Source of the DNA: Hymenobacter convexus | GTDB lineage: Bacteria > Bacteroidota > Bacteroidia > Cytophagales > Hymenobacteraceae | NCBI RefSeq assembly: GCF_030580955.1 | Contig: NZ_JAUQON010000009.1 | Location: 186,001 to 250,000 of the forward strand | Direction of reading: 5' to 3' | DNA length: 64,000 nucleotides | Part shown: in pieces, positions 50,955 to 59,472 of the stretch | Layout: the number at the start of each line of letters is the position of its first letter | How positions within the stretch are numbered: position 1 is the stretch's first letter | Position numbers and translations under genes: made by a program | The notes under the pieces: generated by a model | Databases searched by the model: none | Seen by the model: only the letters and a program-made list of their open reading frames with translations | Told to the model about the DNA's origin: nothing

Positions 50955-52241
50955 ATGAATAACACGAAGCTGCGCCTTACCATCCTGAGTTTTCTCCAGT
51001 TCTTCATCTGGGGCTCGTGGCTGATTACCATCGGCGCCTATTGGTTTCAAACGAAGCATTGGTCGGGCGCGAAGTTTGGGGTCATTTTCTCCACCATGGG
51101 CATCGCGTCGATTTTCATGCCCTCGCTCATGGGCATCGTGGCCGATAAGTACATGAACGCGGAAAAGCTCTACGGCATTCTGCACATCCTAGGCGGCATC
51201 GTGCTGTGTACCATTCCGATGGTGACGGACCCCGACACATTCTTCTGGGTCATTCTGCTGAACATGATTTTCTACATGCCCACGCTGGCGCTGTCCATCG
51301 CCGTGTCGTACTCCATCCTGAAGCGGCAGGGCTTTGATGTGGTGAAGGACTACCCGCCCATTCGGGTGTGGGGCACCATTGGCTTCATTGTGGCCATGTG
51401 GACGGTGAGCTTGCTGGGCTTCGAGAAGTCGGCCAGCCAATTTTACGTAGCCGCCGGCGCAGCCATTCTGCTGGGTATCTATTCGTTCACGCTGCCCGCC
51501 TGCCCGCCGCAATCGGCCAGCACGTCCAGCCAGAACCTGGCCGAAATCCTGGGCCTGAAGTCATTCGCCATTCTGCGCGACCGCAAGATGCTCACCTTCT
51601 TCCTGTTTGCGCTGCTGCTCGGCGCCGCGCTCCAGCTCACGAATGCCTACGGCGACACCTTCCTGCACGACTTCGACAAGAACCCGGCCTATCAGGACAC
51701 CTTCTCGGTAAAGCATCCGGCCATCATCATGTCCATCTCGCAGATTTCGGAGACGCTGTTCATCCTGGCCATTCCGTTCTTCCTGCGCCGCTTCGGCATC
51801 AAGCAGGTCATGCTCTTCAGCATGATTGCCTGGGTGTTGCGCTTTGGCCTGTTCGCCTACGGCAACCCCGGCGAGGGCCTCTGGATGATTGTCCTCTCGT
51901 GCATCGTGTACGGCATGGCCTTCGATTTCTTCAACATCTCGGGCTCGCTGTTCGTCGAAACCCAGACGCAGCCCAGCATCCGGGCCAGCGCGCAGGGCTT
52001 GTTTATGATGATGACCAACGGCTTCGGCGCCGTGCTGGGCAGTTCGCTCAGCGGCCTCATCATCCAGCAGTACTTCACCGATGCGGCCGGCAATAAGGAC
52101 TGGCACAGCATCTGGCTCACATTTGCGGGCTATTCGCTGGCCATTGCGGTGCTGTTTGTGTTCATTTTCAAGCACAAGCACACCACGCAGGCGGTCGAAG
52201 AGTCGCAGCCGGAAGGGCTTCTCTCGGTGGAGCAAGCCTAG
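50955..52241 (+). CDS. Nucleoside:H+ symporter (MFS, NupG/XapB-like)
   Basis: 428 residues from the ATG at 50955, with 12 predicted membrane helices. The N-terminal FLQFFIWGSWLITIGAYW and the repeated MGIASIFMPSLMGIVADK are typical of the NHS family of MFS transporters. Its members import nucleosides with protons across the cytoplasmic membrane. The middle loop (PPQSASTSSQ) separates the two bundles. Substrate (purine or pyrimidine nucleoside) not determined. A hairpin follows at about 52282. Confidence 0.88.
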   Translation: MNNTKLRLTILSFLQFFIWGSWLITIGAYWFQTKHWSGAKFGVIFSTMGIASIFMPSLMGIVADKYMNAEKLYGILHILGGIVLCTIPMVTDPDTFFWVILLNMIFYMPTLALSIAVSYSILKRQGFDVVKDYPPIRVWGTIGFIVAMWTVSLLGFEKSASQFYVAAGAAILLGIYSFTLPACPPQSASTSSQNLAEILGLKSFAILRDRKMLTFFLFALLLGAALQLTNAYGDTFLHDFDKNPAYQDTFSVKHPAIIMSISQISETLFILAIPFFLRRFGIKQVMLFSMIAWVLRFGLFAYGNPGEGLWMIVLSCIVYGMAFDFFNISGSLFVETQTQPSIRASAQGLFMMMTNGFGAVLGSSLSGLIIQQYFTDAAGNKDWHSIWLTFAGYSLAIAVLFVFIFKHKHTTQAVEESQPEGLLSVEQA

Positions 52242-52281
52242 CCTTTTGCCGACAGTGCTTCAAAACACTTATTCCAACAGC

Positions 52282-52308
52282 AAGGCCCCGCAGTTTGCGG
52301 GGCTTTTC
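52282..52308 (+). terminator. Terminator after the nucleoside transporter gene
   Basis: GCCCCGCA paired with TGCGGGGC around a short loop, then TTTT. Confidence 0.85.
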
Positions 52309-52474
52309 TGTTAAAAGCGAGACCGGGCTGGCTTACCTCTCTATAATTTCAAGTGAATAAAAGCGGCCGACAGCGCCTTGATTTTCGTCGGCCCGGCTTC
52401 GTACCTTTCGCTGACGCTGGCCGGCTGACAGCAGAGGCTGCCCGGCGCAGCGGGTCGCCCTTCATTCTCCGCGT

Positions 52475-53575
52475 ATGACTTCCCCCAGGCCTTCGGCGGC
52501 CACGCCCGACCTCGCGCTTAGCTTCGATACCGATTCGTATTTCCAGGCAAATTCCTGGTTTTACAAAGCGTTCGGCGTGCTGCCGCGCCGCGAAATCTAT
52601 CAGCTGGCCGAAGCGCAGGCCCGCCAGCAGGTGGTGGCTAAGCTAGCCGAAACCCACGACGTGGAGGCCGCCACTGTAGCCCACTCCGTCTACATCGAGA
52701 AAGTGGGCAAAGCCCCGGAAATTGGTCATTTCGCGCTCAACCTCGCGCCGCATTTGCTGCTCAGCTTTTTCGACCGCGGCTCCTACGGCGACCGCACGGC
52801 CCAACTGCTCTACTCGCCGCAGGCCGATACCACGCTGCTGGCCGAGCTGCGCGCCCTGCTGGCCAGCCACCTCGAAACCGGGCAGTTGGAGCACCAGCGC
52901 ATTCAGGTGCTGCGCCTGGCCTTCAACGACCTGGAGTTTACGCCGCTGCCCATCAAAATACCGGCCCTCGACCTGGCCACACACTACAACGACGACCTGC
53001 TGCCGGCCCACGAAACCATTCTGCGCCGCCTGCAGCAGCCCGAAGAAAAGGGCATCGTCATCCTGCACGGCCCGCCCGGCACCGGCAAAACCAGCTACAT
53101 CCGCCACCTCTGCGGCCTCACCGACAAGCCCAAGCTGTTCATTCCGCCCAACCTGGCCGCCCGCATCGCCGACCCCGAATTCATCAACCTGCTGCACGAC
53201 AATACCAACTCCATCCTGCTCATCGAGGACGCCGAGGAGTTGCTCTCGAAGCGTGACGGCCCTGGCGGCAACGCCGTGAGCAACCTGCTGAACCTGTCCG
53301 ACGGCCTGCTTTCCGACGGCTTCCACATCCAGATAGTCTGCACCTTCAACGCCGAGCTGGCGCGCATCGACAAAGCCCTGCTGCGCAAAGGCCGCCTCAT
53401 TGCCTCCTACCGCTTCGAACCCCTGACGGTGGATAAAGCCCAAGCCCTAGCCACTGCCATGGGCCAAACCGAACCCATCACCGAGCCCACCACCCTGGCC
53501 GACCTCTACAACCGCGACAAAGCAGACTTCGTGAGCGAGAGCAAAACCACAGGCCGCATCGGCTTCAACCGCTGA
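52475..53575 (+). CDS. AAA-family ATPase
   Basis: 366 residues. The ATPase core is C-terminal: Walker A GPPGTGKT at residues 199-206 and Walker B SILLIEDAEE near residue 250, with an arginine-containing KALLRKGRL segment suggestive of the second region of homology. The N-terminal 180 residues are helical and unassigned; the overall form resembles BCS1/Vps4-like single-AAA proteins. It probably acts as a hexameric remodeller, target unknown. A near-consensus TACCTTTC lies about 66 bp upstream. Confidence 0.82.
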   Translation: MTSPRPSAATPDLALSFDTDSYFQANSWFYKAFGVLPRREIYQLAEAQARQQVVAKLAETHDVEAATVAHSVYIEKVGKAPEIGHFALNLAPHLLLSFFDRGSYGDRTAQLLYSPQADTTLLAELRALLASHLETGQLEHQRIQVLRLAFNDLEFTPLPIKIPALDLATHYNDDLLPAHETILRRLQQPEEKGIVILHGPPGTGKTSYIRHLCGLTDKPKLFIPPNLAARIADPEFINLLHDNTNSILLIEDAEELLSKRDGPGGNAVSNLLNLSDGLLSDGFHIQIVCTFNAELARIDKALLRKGRLIASYRFEPLTVDKAQALATAMGQTEPITEPTTLADLYNRDKADFVSESKTTGRIGFNR

Positions 53576-53630
53576 TTTTAAACTCAACAATACAAGATTG
53601 GTATAAAAAAAGTCAGCATTTGGCACAAAG

Positions 53631-53667
53631 AAAAAGCCCGTCCTGCGTGATGCAAGACGGGCTTTTT
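53631..53667. terminator. Bidirectional terminator between the AAA ATPase gene and ndk
   Basis: Twelve-base stem AAAAAGCCCGTC paired with GACGGGCTTTTT, usable on both strands. Confidence 0.9.
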
Positions 53668-53686
53668 CAAGCAGTTAAGCTACGCA

Positions 53687-54097
53687 TTATTTCGAACCGA
53701 AGAAGAAATCGCCTTCAATCTGGGCGTTTTCGTCGGAGTCAGAGCCGTGCACAGCGTTGGCTTCGATGCTCTTGGCGTACTTCTTCCGGATGGTGCCTTC
53801 TTCGGCGTTGGCCGGGTTGGTGGCGCCGATGAGGGTGCGGAAGTCAGCCACAGCATTGTCCTTCTCGAGGATGGCCGCCACGATGGGGCCGCTCGACATA
53901 TACTTCACCAGGTCGTTGTAGAACGGACGCTCGGCGTGCACGGCGTAGAACTGGCCGGCGCGCTCGGCGGTGAGGTTGATTTTCTGGAGTTCCACGATGC
54001 GGAAGCCGCCGGCCTCAATCATGCTCAGGATACCACCGATGTGGTTTTCCTGGACGGCGTCGGGCTTAATCATCGTGAAAGTGCGGTTGGTGGCCAT
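53687..54097 (-). CDS. ndk: Nucleoside diphosphate kinase
   Basis: 136 residues from the ATG at 54097. The catalytic His117 lies in NAVHGSDS; the Kpn-loop segment (NPANAEEGTIRKKYA) and the starting TFTMIKPDAV block are conserved. It transfers the gamma phosphate among NTPs and NDPs. The ORF extends upstream to 54154 but family length and the promoter position favour 54097. Confidence 0.96.
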   Translation of the reverse strand: MATNRTFTMIKPDAVQENHIGGILSMIEAGGFRIVELQKINLTAERAGQFYAVHAERPFYNDLVKYMSSGPIVAAILEKDNAVADFRTLIGATNPANAEEGTIRKKYAKSIEANAVHGSDSDENAQIEGDFFFGSK

Positions 54098-54136
54098 TGG
54101 GGGAGAATTCAGAATTTGAATAAAGATTTGAAAGCA

Positions 54137-54144
54137 CAAAACTA
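54137..54144 (-). promoter_or_regulatory. -7 promoter element (TAGTTTTG) before ndk
   Basis: Exact TAnnTTTG match on the minus strand, 40 bp before the ATG. Confidence 0.5.
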
Positions 54145-54260
54145 CCACAATCAACGGCCCGCGCCCAACCTCCTCGCTAAGAGTACCGGTTTTTCTGCTT
54201 CGTAGCGGCCCGTTGAGATGGCAGCGACGCCTGCAACCAAGTCTGCTGATAAGGACCCGA

Positions 54261-55850
54261 CTATGGGCGACGGATGCGCCAGAGGCTCAGGTGGCCGTTG
54301 TCGGCAACGAGTTCTAAGCGTTGCCGAATGGCTGAATAGACGCGCACCACTTCCTGCTCAAACGTCGCATTCTGCGTCACCACATAGTCGGCGGGCAGCG
54401 TGCGGAGGGCGCGGGCCAGGTTCTCGGGCGTCAGGTTTTCGGGCGAGTTGCGGTTTTGTAGCATGGTCCAGCCACGGCGCTGGGCCAGCAGCAACGGGAG
54501 GTTGTAGGAATACGCGTCGAGCACGAGCAGCCGAGCCGTGCGCGGCACGCCCAGCGAATCGAGCCAGTGCGCACTCGGCAGGAAATTATCGCGGGTGAGC
54601 ACGCTCTTATCGGTGGGCGGCGGCGTGGTGCGGCGGCACTGCTCGGCCTGGGCTTTCCAGACAGTCGCACCGCTCAGCAGCAGCACCACGGCGGCCGTGG
54701 CCAGGCGCGCCACACGGGCGGCTGGCGCCCGCCAGGCCGCTAGGCATCCTGCAAATCCCAGCACCAACGGCAGAAAGAAACTGTCGAGCAGATAATAGTC
54801 GTGAATGGCGAACAGCGGCCCCATCAGGCCATAATAGGCCACTGCCCCGGCGGCCAGCGCCAGCCAGTGCCCCAGCCACTCGCTGCGCCACAGGCGGCGG
54901 CCCTGCTGCACCACTACCGCGCCGCCCAGCAGCAACATAAGCAGCCATTGGGGCTTGCTTAGGATATTCCACAGCCAGTACTCGCGCATGGTCTGCGTCA
55001 CACTTACAAACTCTGCCCACGAAGTGAAAGCCCGCGGCCGCGCCAAGAACATCGAGCCGTGATAGACGCGGCTCAGGTGTTCATTGTATAAAAAACTGGC
55101 CGCTAAGAACAGGAAAGCCACGCCGTATAGCGCCACCACGGCCCGCCAACCCAACTCCGCGCCTGTGCGTTTGGACCGCAACACCACCAGATGCCCCAGG
55201 GTGCATAGCAGCGGCAGCGCAAAAGGCGTGCGCATAGCCGCCGCCAGCGCTAGCCACGCCACGGCCGCCGCCAGCCAGCGCCGGGCCGGGCCGGGCGAAA
55301 CCGGCTCCAACGCCCGAAAGAAGCAATAATACCCCACCAGCACTGCCGCGAATGCCGGCACCGACGGCAGGAAATTAGCCTGATAAAACAGGTAGATGGG
55401 GCTAAAAAATGCAAACAGCGCCGCCGCCACGCCCTTCCAGGCCGAGCCGCTGGCCCGGCGCACCAGCCCGAATAGCGCCAGCAGCCCGCCCAGGCTGGCC
55501 GCCAGCGTCACGCCCCGCATCAGGGCCGGCGCGTCGCGGCCCACAAGGCCCATGAGCAGCGCCGCCACGTAGGCCGGCAGCGGGAAGCCAGCCCCGGTCA
55601 CACCGTCGGTGGTGAGCAGGTTGAAGGTGGCGGGATGAAAAAAATCGTAGCCCCGCGCCCGAAACTGTAGGGCAATAGCCAGCCAGTCGGCCTGCGCCCA
55701 GGCGTGATTGAACGACGGGTACAGGCCCATAAAACCGGTATAGAGCCAAGCGCTGAGCGCCAGCAAAAGCCCCAGCAGCAAGGCTGGCGCTACCCACCGG
55801 CGCTTTGCTCCCCGACCATCCGACAACCAACAATTCATTTTTACTCCCAT
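54261..55850 (-). CDS. GT-C glycosyltransferase-like membrane protein (GT39/ArnT-like)
   Basis: 529 residues. The start may be 55850 or the ATG at 55838. About ten or eleven membrane helices, with an outward loop after helix one (YPSFNHAWAQADWLAIALQF) holding acidic and aromatic residues as in GT-C enzymes, and a C-terminal soluble tail of about 130 residues. GT-C enzymes move sugars from lipid-linked donors to proteins or lipids. The usual DxD/ExD in the first loop is not obvious, so the activity is tentative. Divergent from nrnA. Confidence 0.7.
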   Translation of the reverse strand: MGVKMNCWLSDGRGAKRRWVAPALLLGLLLALSAWLYTGFMGLYPSFNHAWAQADWLAIALQFRARGYDFFHPATFNLLTTDGVTGAGFPLPAYVAALLMGLVGRDAPALMRGVTLAASLGGLLALFGLVRRASGSAWKGVAAALFAFFSPIYLFYQANFLPSVPAFAAVLVGYYCFFRALEPVSPGPARRWLAAAVAWLALAAAMRTPFALPLLCTLGHLVVLRSKRTGAELGWRAVVALYGVAFLFLAASFLYNEHLSRVYHGSMFLARPRAFTSWAEFVSVTQTMREYWLWNILSKPQWLLMLLLGGAVVVQQGRRLWRSEWLGHWLALAAGAVAYYGLMGPLFAIHDYYLLDSFFLPLVLGFAGCLAAWRAPAARVARLATAAVVLLLSGATVWKAQAEQCRRTTPPPTDKSVLTRDNFLPSAHWLDSLGVPRTARLLVLDAYSYNLPLLLAQRRGWTMLQNRNSPENLTPENLARALRTLPADYVVTQNATFEQEVVRVYSAIRQRLELVADNGHLSLWRIRRP

Positions 55851-55888
55851 TGAAAAGACAATGATGGGTAAAAATGGACCATTTCGTT

Positions 55889-55940
55889 CGTCCGGTTTGT
55901 TGGGGCTCTCGTCCGGTTTGGTCGAACCTTCTGACCGGAC
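55889..55940. repeat. Possible operator: spaced repeats of CGTCCGGTTTG
   Basis: CGTCCGGTTTG at 55889-55899 and again at 55910-55920 (21 bp apart, about two helical turns), followed by the inverted ACCGGAC at 55934-55940. It lies in the 194-bp divergent gap between the glycosyltransferase-like gene and nrnA. Confidence 0.5.
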
Positions 55941-56044
55941 TTCACTGTTAAGAAAAGATTTCTTCCGACTTTTGCCGGCCCAATTATTTGTAAGCCACCG
56001 GCCCTCAGTTCTTTTTTTCTAACTCCGGGCCATTCACGTTGTCG

Positions 56045-57091
56045 ATGTCTAGTTCCATTTCCGCTCTGCAAGCGTTGCTGGCGCAGCCCAAGCAGATTGT
56101 CATCACCACCCACCACAAGCCCGACGCCGACGCGCTGGGCTCGTCGCTGGCCTGGGCCGGCTACCTCAAGCAAAAGGGCCACCACGTGACGGTGGTGACG
56201 CCGTCGGACTACCCGGCGTTCCTGAACTGGATGGAGGGCAACGACGAGGTAGTGGTGTACGACCGCCGCCAGAACGACCGCCAAGTGCGCGACCTGGTGA
56301 ACCGGGCCGAGGTCATCTGCTGCCTCGACTTCAGTTGCCTGGGCCGCATCAACGAACTGGGCGAGTACGTGCGCCAGGCCAAGGGCGTGAAGGTGCTTGT
56401 CGACCACCACCAAGAGCCGGAAAACTTTGCCGACATCGTTTTCTCGACGCCTTCGGCCGCCGCGACGGCCGAGCTGATTTTTGAAATCATCCGCGACCTG
56501 GGCGACCAGGACCTCATCACCAAAGGCATCGGCGAGGCTCTCTACGCGGGCATCATGACCGATACGGGCTCGTTTCGCCACCCCAGCACCTCGCGCAACG
56601 TGCACCTCATCATCGCCGAACTGCTGAAGGTCAACATCGACCTCTCCAAGGTGCACCGCCTCATCTACGACTCGCATTCCGAAATCCGGCTGCGTTTCCT
56701 GGGCTTCGTGCTGAAGGACAAGCTGGTGGTGAACCGCGAGTTCAACACCGCCTACATCGCCATCACGCAAGCCGAACTGCGCGAGTACCAGAGCAAAACC
56801 GGCGACACCGAAGGCCTCGTGAACTACGCGCTGAGCATCGAGGGCATCAAGTTTGCGGCCGTGTTTATTGACCGTGGCGTGGCCGTTAAAATTTCTTTCC
56901 GCTCGGTGGGCAATTTCTCCGTCAGCGACTTTTCGCGCCGTCATTTCGACGGGGGCGGGCACCACAACGCCGCCGGTGGCATCAGCTACGATACCCTGGA
57001 TGCAACCGTGGAGCGCTTCCTGGGCATCCTGCCCGAGTACAAGGAACAATTAACGGGCGTGCCCGCCGCCGTAGCGCCGCCGGTGGCGTAA
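56045..57091 (+). CDS. nrnA: DHH-family phosphoesterase, NrnA-like (oligoribonuclease / pAp phosphatase)
   Basis: 348 residues from the ATG at 56045. DHH motifs: His23-His24 with Asp27 and Asp29 (THHKPDADALGS), Asp95 in CLDFS, Asp120-His121-His122 (VDHHQEP), and DTGSF. The DHHA1 RNA-binding end has GGGHHNAAGG. The fold degrades nano-RNA and dephosphorylates 3'-phosphoadenosine 5'-phosphate. Two Mn ions would sit at the DHH site. Cytoplasmic. Confidence 0.92.
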   Translation: MSSSISALQALLAQPKQIVITTHHKPDADALGSSLAWAGYLKQKGHHVTVVTPSDYPAFLNWMEGNDEVVVYDRRQNDRQVRDLVNRAEVICCLDFSCLGRINELGEYVRQAKGVKVLVDHHQEPENFADIVFSTPSAAATAELIFEIIRDLGDQDLITKGIGEALYAGIMTDTGSFRHPSTSRNVHLIIAELLKVNIDLSKVHRLIYDSHSEIRLRFLGFVLKDKLVVNREFNTAYIAITQAELREYQSKTGDTEGLVNYALSIEGIKFAAVFIDRGVAVKISFRSVGNFSVSDFSRRHFDGGGHHNAAGGISYDTLDATVERFLGILPEYKEQLTGVPAAVAPPVA

Positions 57092-57129
57092 CTTTGAACC
57101 GTTTCTGATTCTTCACTTCTTTTATTTTC

Positions 57130-58176
57130 ATGCGTTTTTCCTCCCGCTCCGCGCGGCAGCTGGCCCTGGCGGCCGGCCTGCTGGGCTTCGCTTCGCTCAC
57201 GGCCTGTAACAAAGACAGCGGTGAATATGCCAAAACCAAGTCCGGCATCGAGTACAAGATTTACAAGAAAGTCGGCAACGGCTACGAGCGCCGCAACGAC
57301 GTGAACGCCGAAGGCGACCCCACCTACAAAGACCGGGTGAACAAGGTGATGCTGGGCAACGTGCAAGTGCGCACCGGCAAAGACTCGGTGTGGCAAAACA
57401 GCCTGCGCGACGTGGGCATGGCTGTGCCCCTGCCCCTGAAAGAGCTCAAGCAAAAGGGCGCGCCCGACGAGGCCATTTCCCTGCTCCAGCCCGGCGACAG
57501 CGGCGTGTTCCGCTTCCAGGCCGACTCGCTGTTTAAGCCCAAAATGGGCCAGCCGGCGCCTCCGTTCATCAAGAAAGGCGGCAACGTGATTGTGATGTAC
57601 GTGGCCACCACGCCCAAGCTCCTCACCGAGACGGAAGCCCAGGCCCTGCAGCCCGAGCTGCAAAAGCGCTCGATGATGGCCCAGATGAAGAAGCGCATGG
57701 CCGACCCCGAGTTCCAGAAGCAGATGCAGGCCCAGAAAGACGCGCAGGCCAAAGCCCTGGCCGAGCCCGCTGTGCAGGCCCAGCTGAAAAAGGACGACGC
57801 CGTGCTGCAGGACTACATCAAGAAAAACAACCTGACGATGCAGAAGACGCCCTCGGGCATCTACTACCAGGTGCTGAAGCCGGGCACGGGCGACAAGCCC
57901 AAAACCGGCCAGATGGTGAGCGTGAACTACAACGGCACGCTGCTCAGCGGCAAGCTGTTCGACTCGTCCGACAAAATGGGCAAGCCGATTGATTTCCCCC
58001 TCGGCATGGGCCAGGTGATTCCGGGCTGGGACGAAGGCATTGCCCTGCTCAACAAGGGCGGCAAAGCCATTCTGCTCATTCCTTCGTCGCTGGCCTACGG
58101 CACCCGCGGCGCCGGCACCGACATTCCGGCCGACTCGCCCCTGCGCTTCGAGGTGGAACTCGTTGACTTCCAATAA
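57130..58176 (+). CDS. FKBP-type peptidyl-prolyl isomerase, lipoprotein (copy 1)
   Basis: 348 residues. Signal peptide with lipobox SLTAC (Cys26). Layout: N-terminal domain (about 30-175) shared with copy 4; Ala/Gln/Lys-rich coiled-coil linker (about 180-235); C-terminal FKBP domain (about 245-348) with VSVNYNGTL, FDSS, GQVIPGWDEGI and AYGTRGAG. The active-site Tyr, Phe-Asp, Trp and Tyr are retained. It should help fold outer-membrane or surface proteins. Gliding-associated GldI is a comparable FKBP lipoprotein, but I do not claim identity. First of four tandem copies. Confidence 0.9.
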   Translation: MRFSSRSARQLALAAGLLGFASLTACNKDSGEYAKTKSGIEYKIYKKVGNGYERRNDVNAEGDPTYKDRVNKVMLGNVQVRTGKDSVWQNSLRDVGMAVPLPLKELKQKGAPDEAISLLQPGDSGVFRFQADSLFKPKMGQPAPPFIKKGGNVIVMYVATTPKLLTETEAQALQPELQKRSMMAQMKKRMADPEFQKQMQAQKDAQAKALAEPAVQAQLKKDDAVLQDYIKKNNLTMQKTPSGIYYQVLKPGTGDKPKTGQMVSVNYNGTLLSGKLFDSSDKMGKPIDFPLGMGQVIPGWDEGIALLNKGGKAILLIPSSLAYGTRGAGTDIPADSPLRFEVELVDFQ

Positions 58177-58192
58177 TTTTTCTAGCACCTCT

Positions 58193-58253
58193 GATTCCGG
58201 CCAACGGGCAACGCGGCACAGCTGCCCGGGCTCCGTTGGCCGGAATCTTTTTT
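58193..58253 (+). terminator. Terminator between FKBP copies 1 and 2
   Basis: Fifteen-base perfect stem 58193-58207 with 58233-58247, inner GC loop, then six T. Only 10 bp separate it from the next ATG. Confidence 0.85.
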
Positions 58254-58262
58254 ATCCTCGTT

Positions 58263-58880
58263 ATGACTAATCTTCTGCTCCGTGCGCGCTACTGGGTGCT
58301 GGCGGCTGGCATGCTGCTGGCCGCGCCGGCCCTGTGGAGCTGCAATTCCCAAACCACCTATCAAAAGCAGTTGGCCGAACACGATACCCAGCTGCGGGCC
58401 ATCGACGAGGATACCATTCAGCACTACCTGAAGCGCAACAACCTGCTCAGCGGGGCTACGCGCACCAGTTCGGGCCTCTACCTGGTGCCGATAACCAACG
58501 GCACGGGCGCGCAGGTGACCAAAGGCGCGCAGATACAGCTCAAGTACGTGGGCCGGTTCCTCAGCAACGGCGCCCACCCGGAGTCGTCGGGCTACCCGGC
58601 TTCGTACGGCGACCCCCGGTTCCCGCAGGGCACTGTGTTCGATAACTCGGCCGACAACAAAACCCAATGCGGCTGCGTGGTCTTCACGGGCGGCAGCGGC
58701 GCCATTCCGGGCTTCAACGAAGGCTTGTTGCTGATGCGCAAAGGCGACCGCAAGCTGCTGCTGATTCCTTCGCGGTTGGCTTATGGCCCTGCCGGCTCGC
58801 AAGACCCGCGGACTGGCGCAGTCATCATTCCCCCGGATTCGGCGCTGATGTTCGACGTAGAAATTCTTGATGTTTTTTAA
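58263..58880 (+). CDS. FKBP-type peptidyl-prolyl isomerase, lipoprotein (copy 2)
   Basis: 205 residues from the ATG at 58263. Lipobox ALWSC; a short helical segment; then an FKBP domain with VGRFL, VFDNS, GAIPGFNEGL and LAYGPAGS. The conserved active-site Trp is replaced by Phe in the PGFNEG segment. A cysteine pair CGC sits in the domain. It likely has low isomerase activity or is a chaperone. It is 11 bp before copy 3, so these two may be co-transcribed. Confidence 0.88.
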   Translation: MTNLLLRARYWVLAAGMLLAAPALWSCNSQTTYQKQLAEHDTQLRAIDEDTIQHYLKRNNLLSGATRTSSGLYLVPITNGTGAQVTKGAQIQLKYVGRFLSNGAHPESSGYPASYGDPRFPQGTVFDNSADNKTQCGCVVFTGGSGAIPGFNEGLLLMRKGDRKLLLIPSRLAYGPAGSQDPRTGAVIIPPDSALMFDVEILDVF

Positions 58881-58891
58881 CTTGAGCTAGC

Positions 58892-59404
58892 ATGAAAACG
58901 TTGGGCTTTCTGGGCGGCAAGTGCTGGGGATTAGGGCTGGTGCTGCTGGCCGCCACCGCCGCGAGTGCCCAGACCAGCGCCAAATCGGCCGTGCCCACCG
59001 CGCCCAGTGCCCCCGTGGCTGGGGCCGACACCACGCACCTCGTTTTTCAGCGCACCCCCAACGGGGTGCGCTACGCGTTTCGGGAGCGCGGTACGGGGCC
59101 GCTGGCCGTGCCCGGCAGCCGCGTGGCCGTGCGCTACACCGGCTTTCTGCCCGATGGCCGGGCTTTCGACGCGACGCAGGCTTGGGGCTCGGCCTTTCGC
59201 TTTCGGGTGGGGCGGCACGAAGCCATTGCGGGCTGGGATGAGCTGATGCCGCTGGTGCCGGCCGGTTCCCGCGTCCGGGTTTGGATTCCGGCCGCCCTGG
59301 CGTATGGGGCCAAAGGCGTGCGCCACCCCGACGACGACTCCCGATTTTTGATTCCGCCGGACACCGACTTAACCTTCGAGCTGCAGGTGATGAGCGTGCG
59401 CTGA
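58892..59404 (+). CDS. FKBP-type peptidyl-prolyl isomerase, exported (copy 3)
   Basis: 170 residues, signal peptide ending ASAQ, then a Pro/Ala linker and one FKBP domain: VRYTGFL, AFDATQ, IAGWDEL and LAYGAKG. No lipobox, so soluble periplasmic. It is the shortest copy and keeps the Trp. The start is close to the end of copy 2, suggesting a bicistronic message. Confidence 0.88.
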   Translation: MKTLGFLGGKCWGLGLVLLAATAASAQTSAKSAVPTAPSAPVAGADTTHLVFQRTPNGVRYAFRERGTGPLAVPGSRVAVRYTGFLPDGRAFDATQAWGSAFRFRVGRHEAIAGWDELMPLVPAGSRVRVWIPAALAYGAKGVRHPDDDSRFLIPPDTDLTFELQVMSVR

Positions 59405-59472
59405 GGCGCTACGCTCTGCCGCCGGATGCTCTTTTTTTCTTAACGGCTGCTCCAGCCACTTCTTGTTTCTGA

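Noticed and set aside
55841..57049. 402-residue ORF antisense to nrnA
   Set aside because: Shadow of nrnA; low complexity and no recognisable domain.
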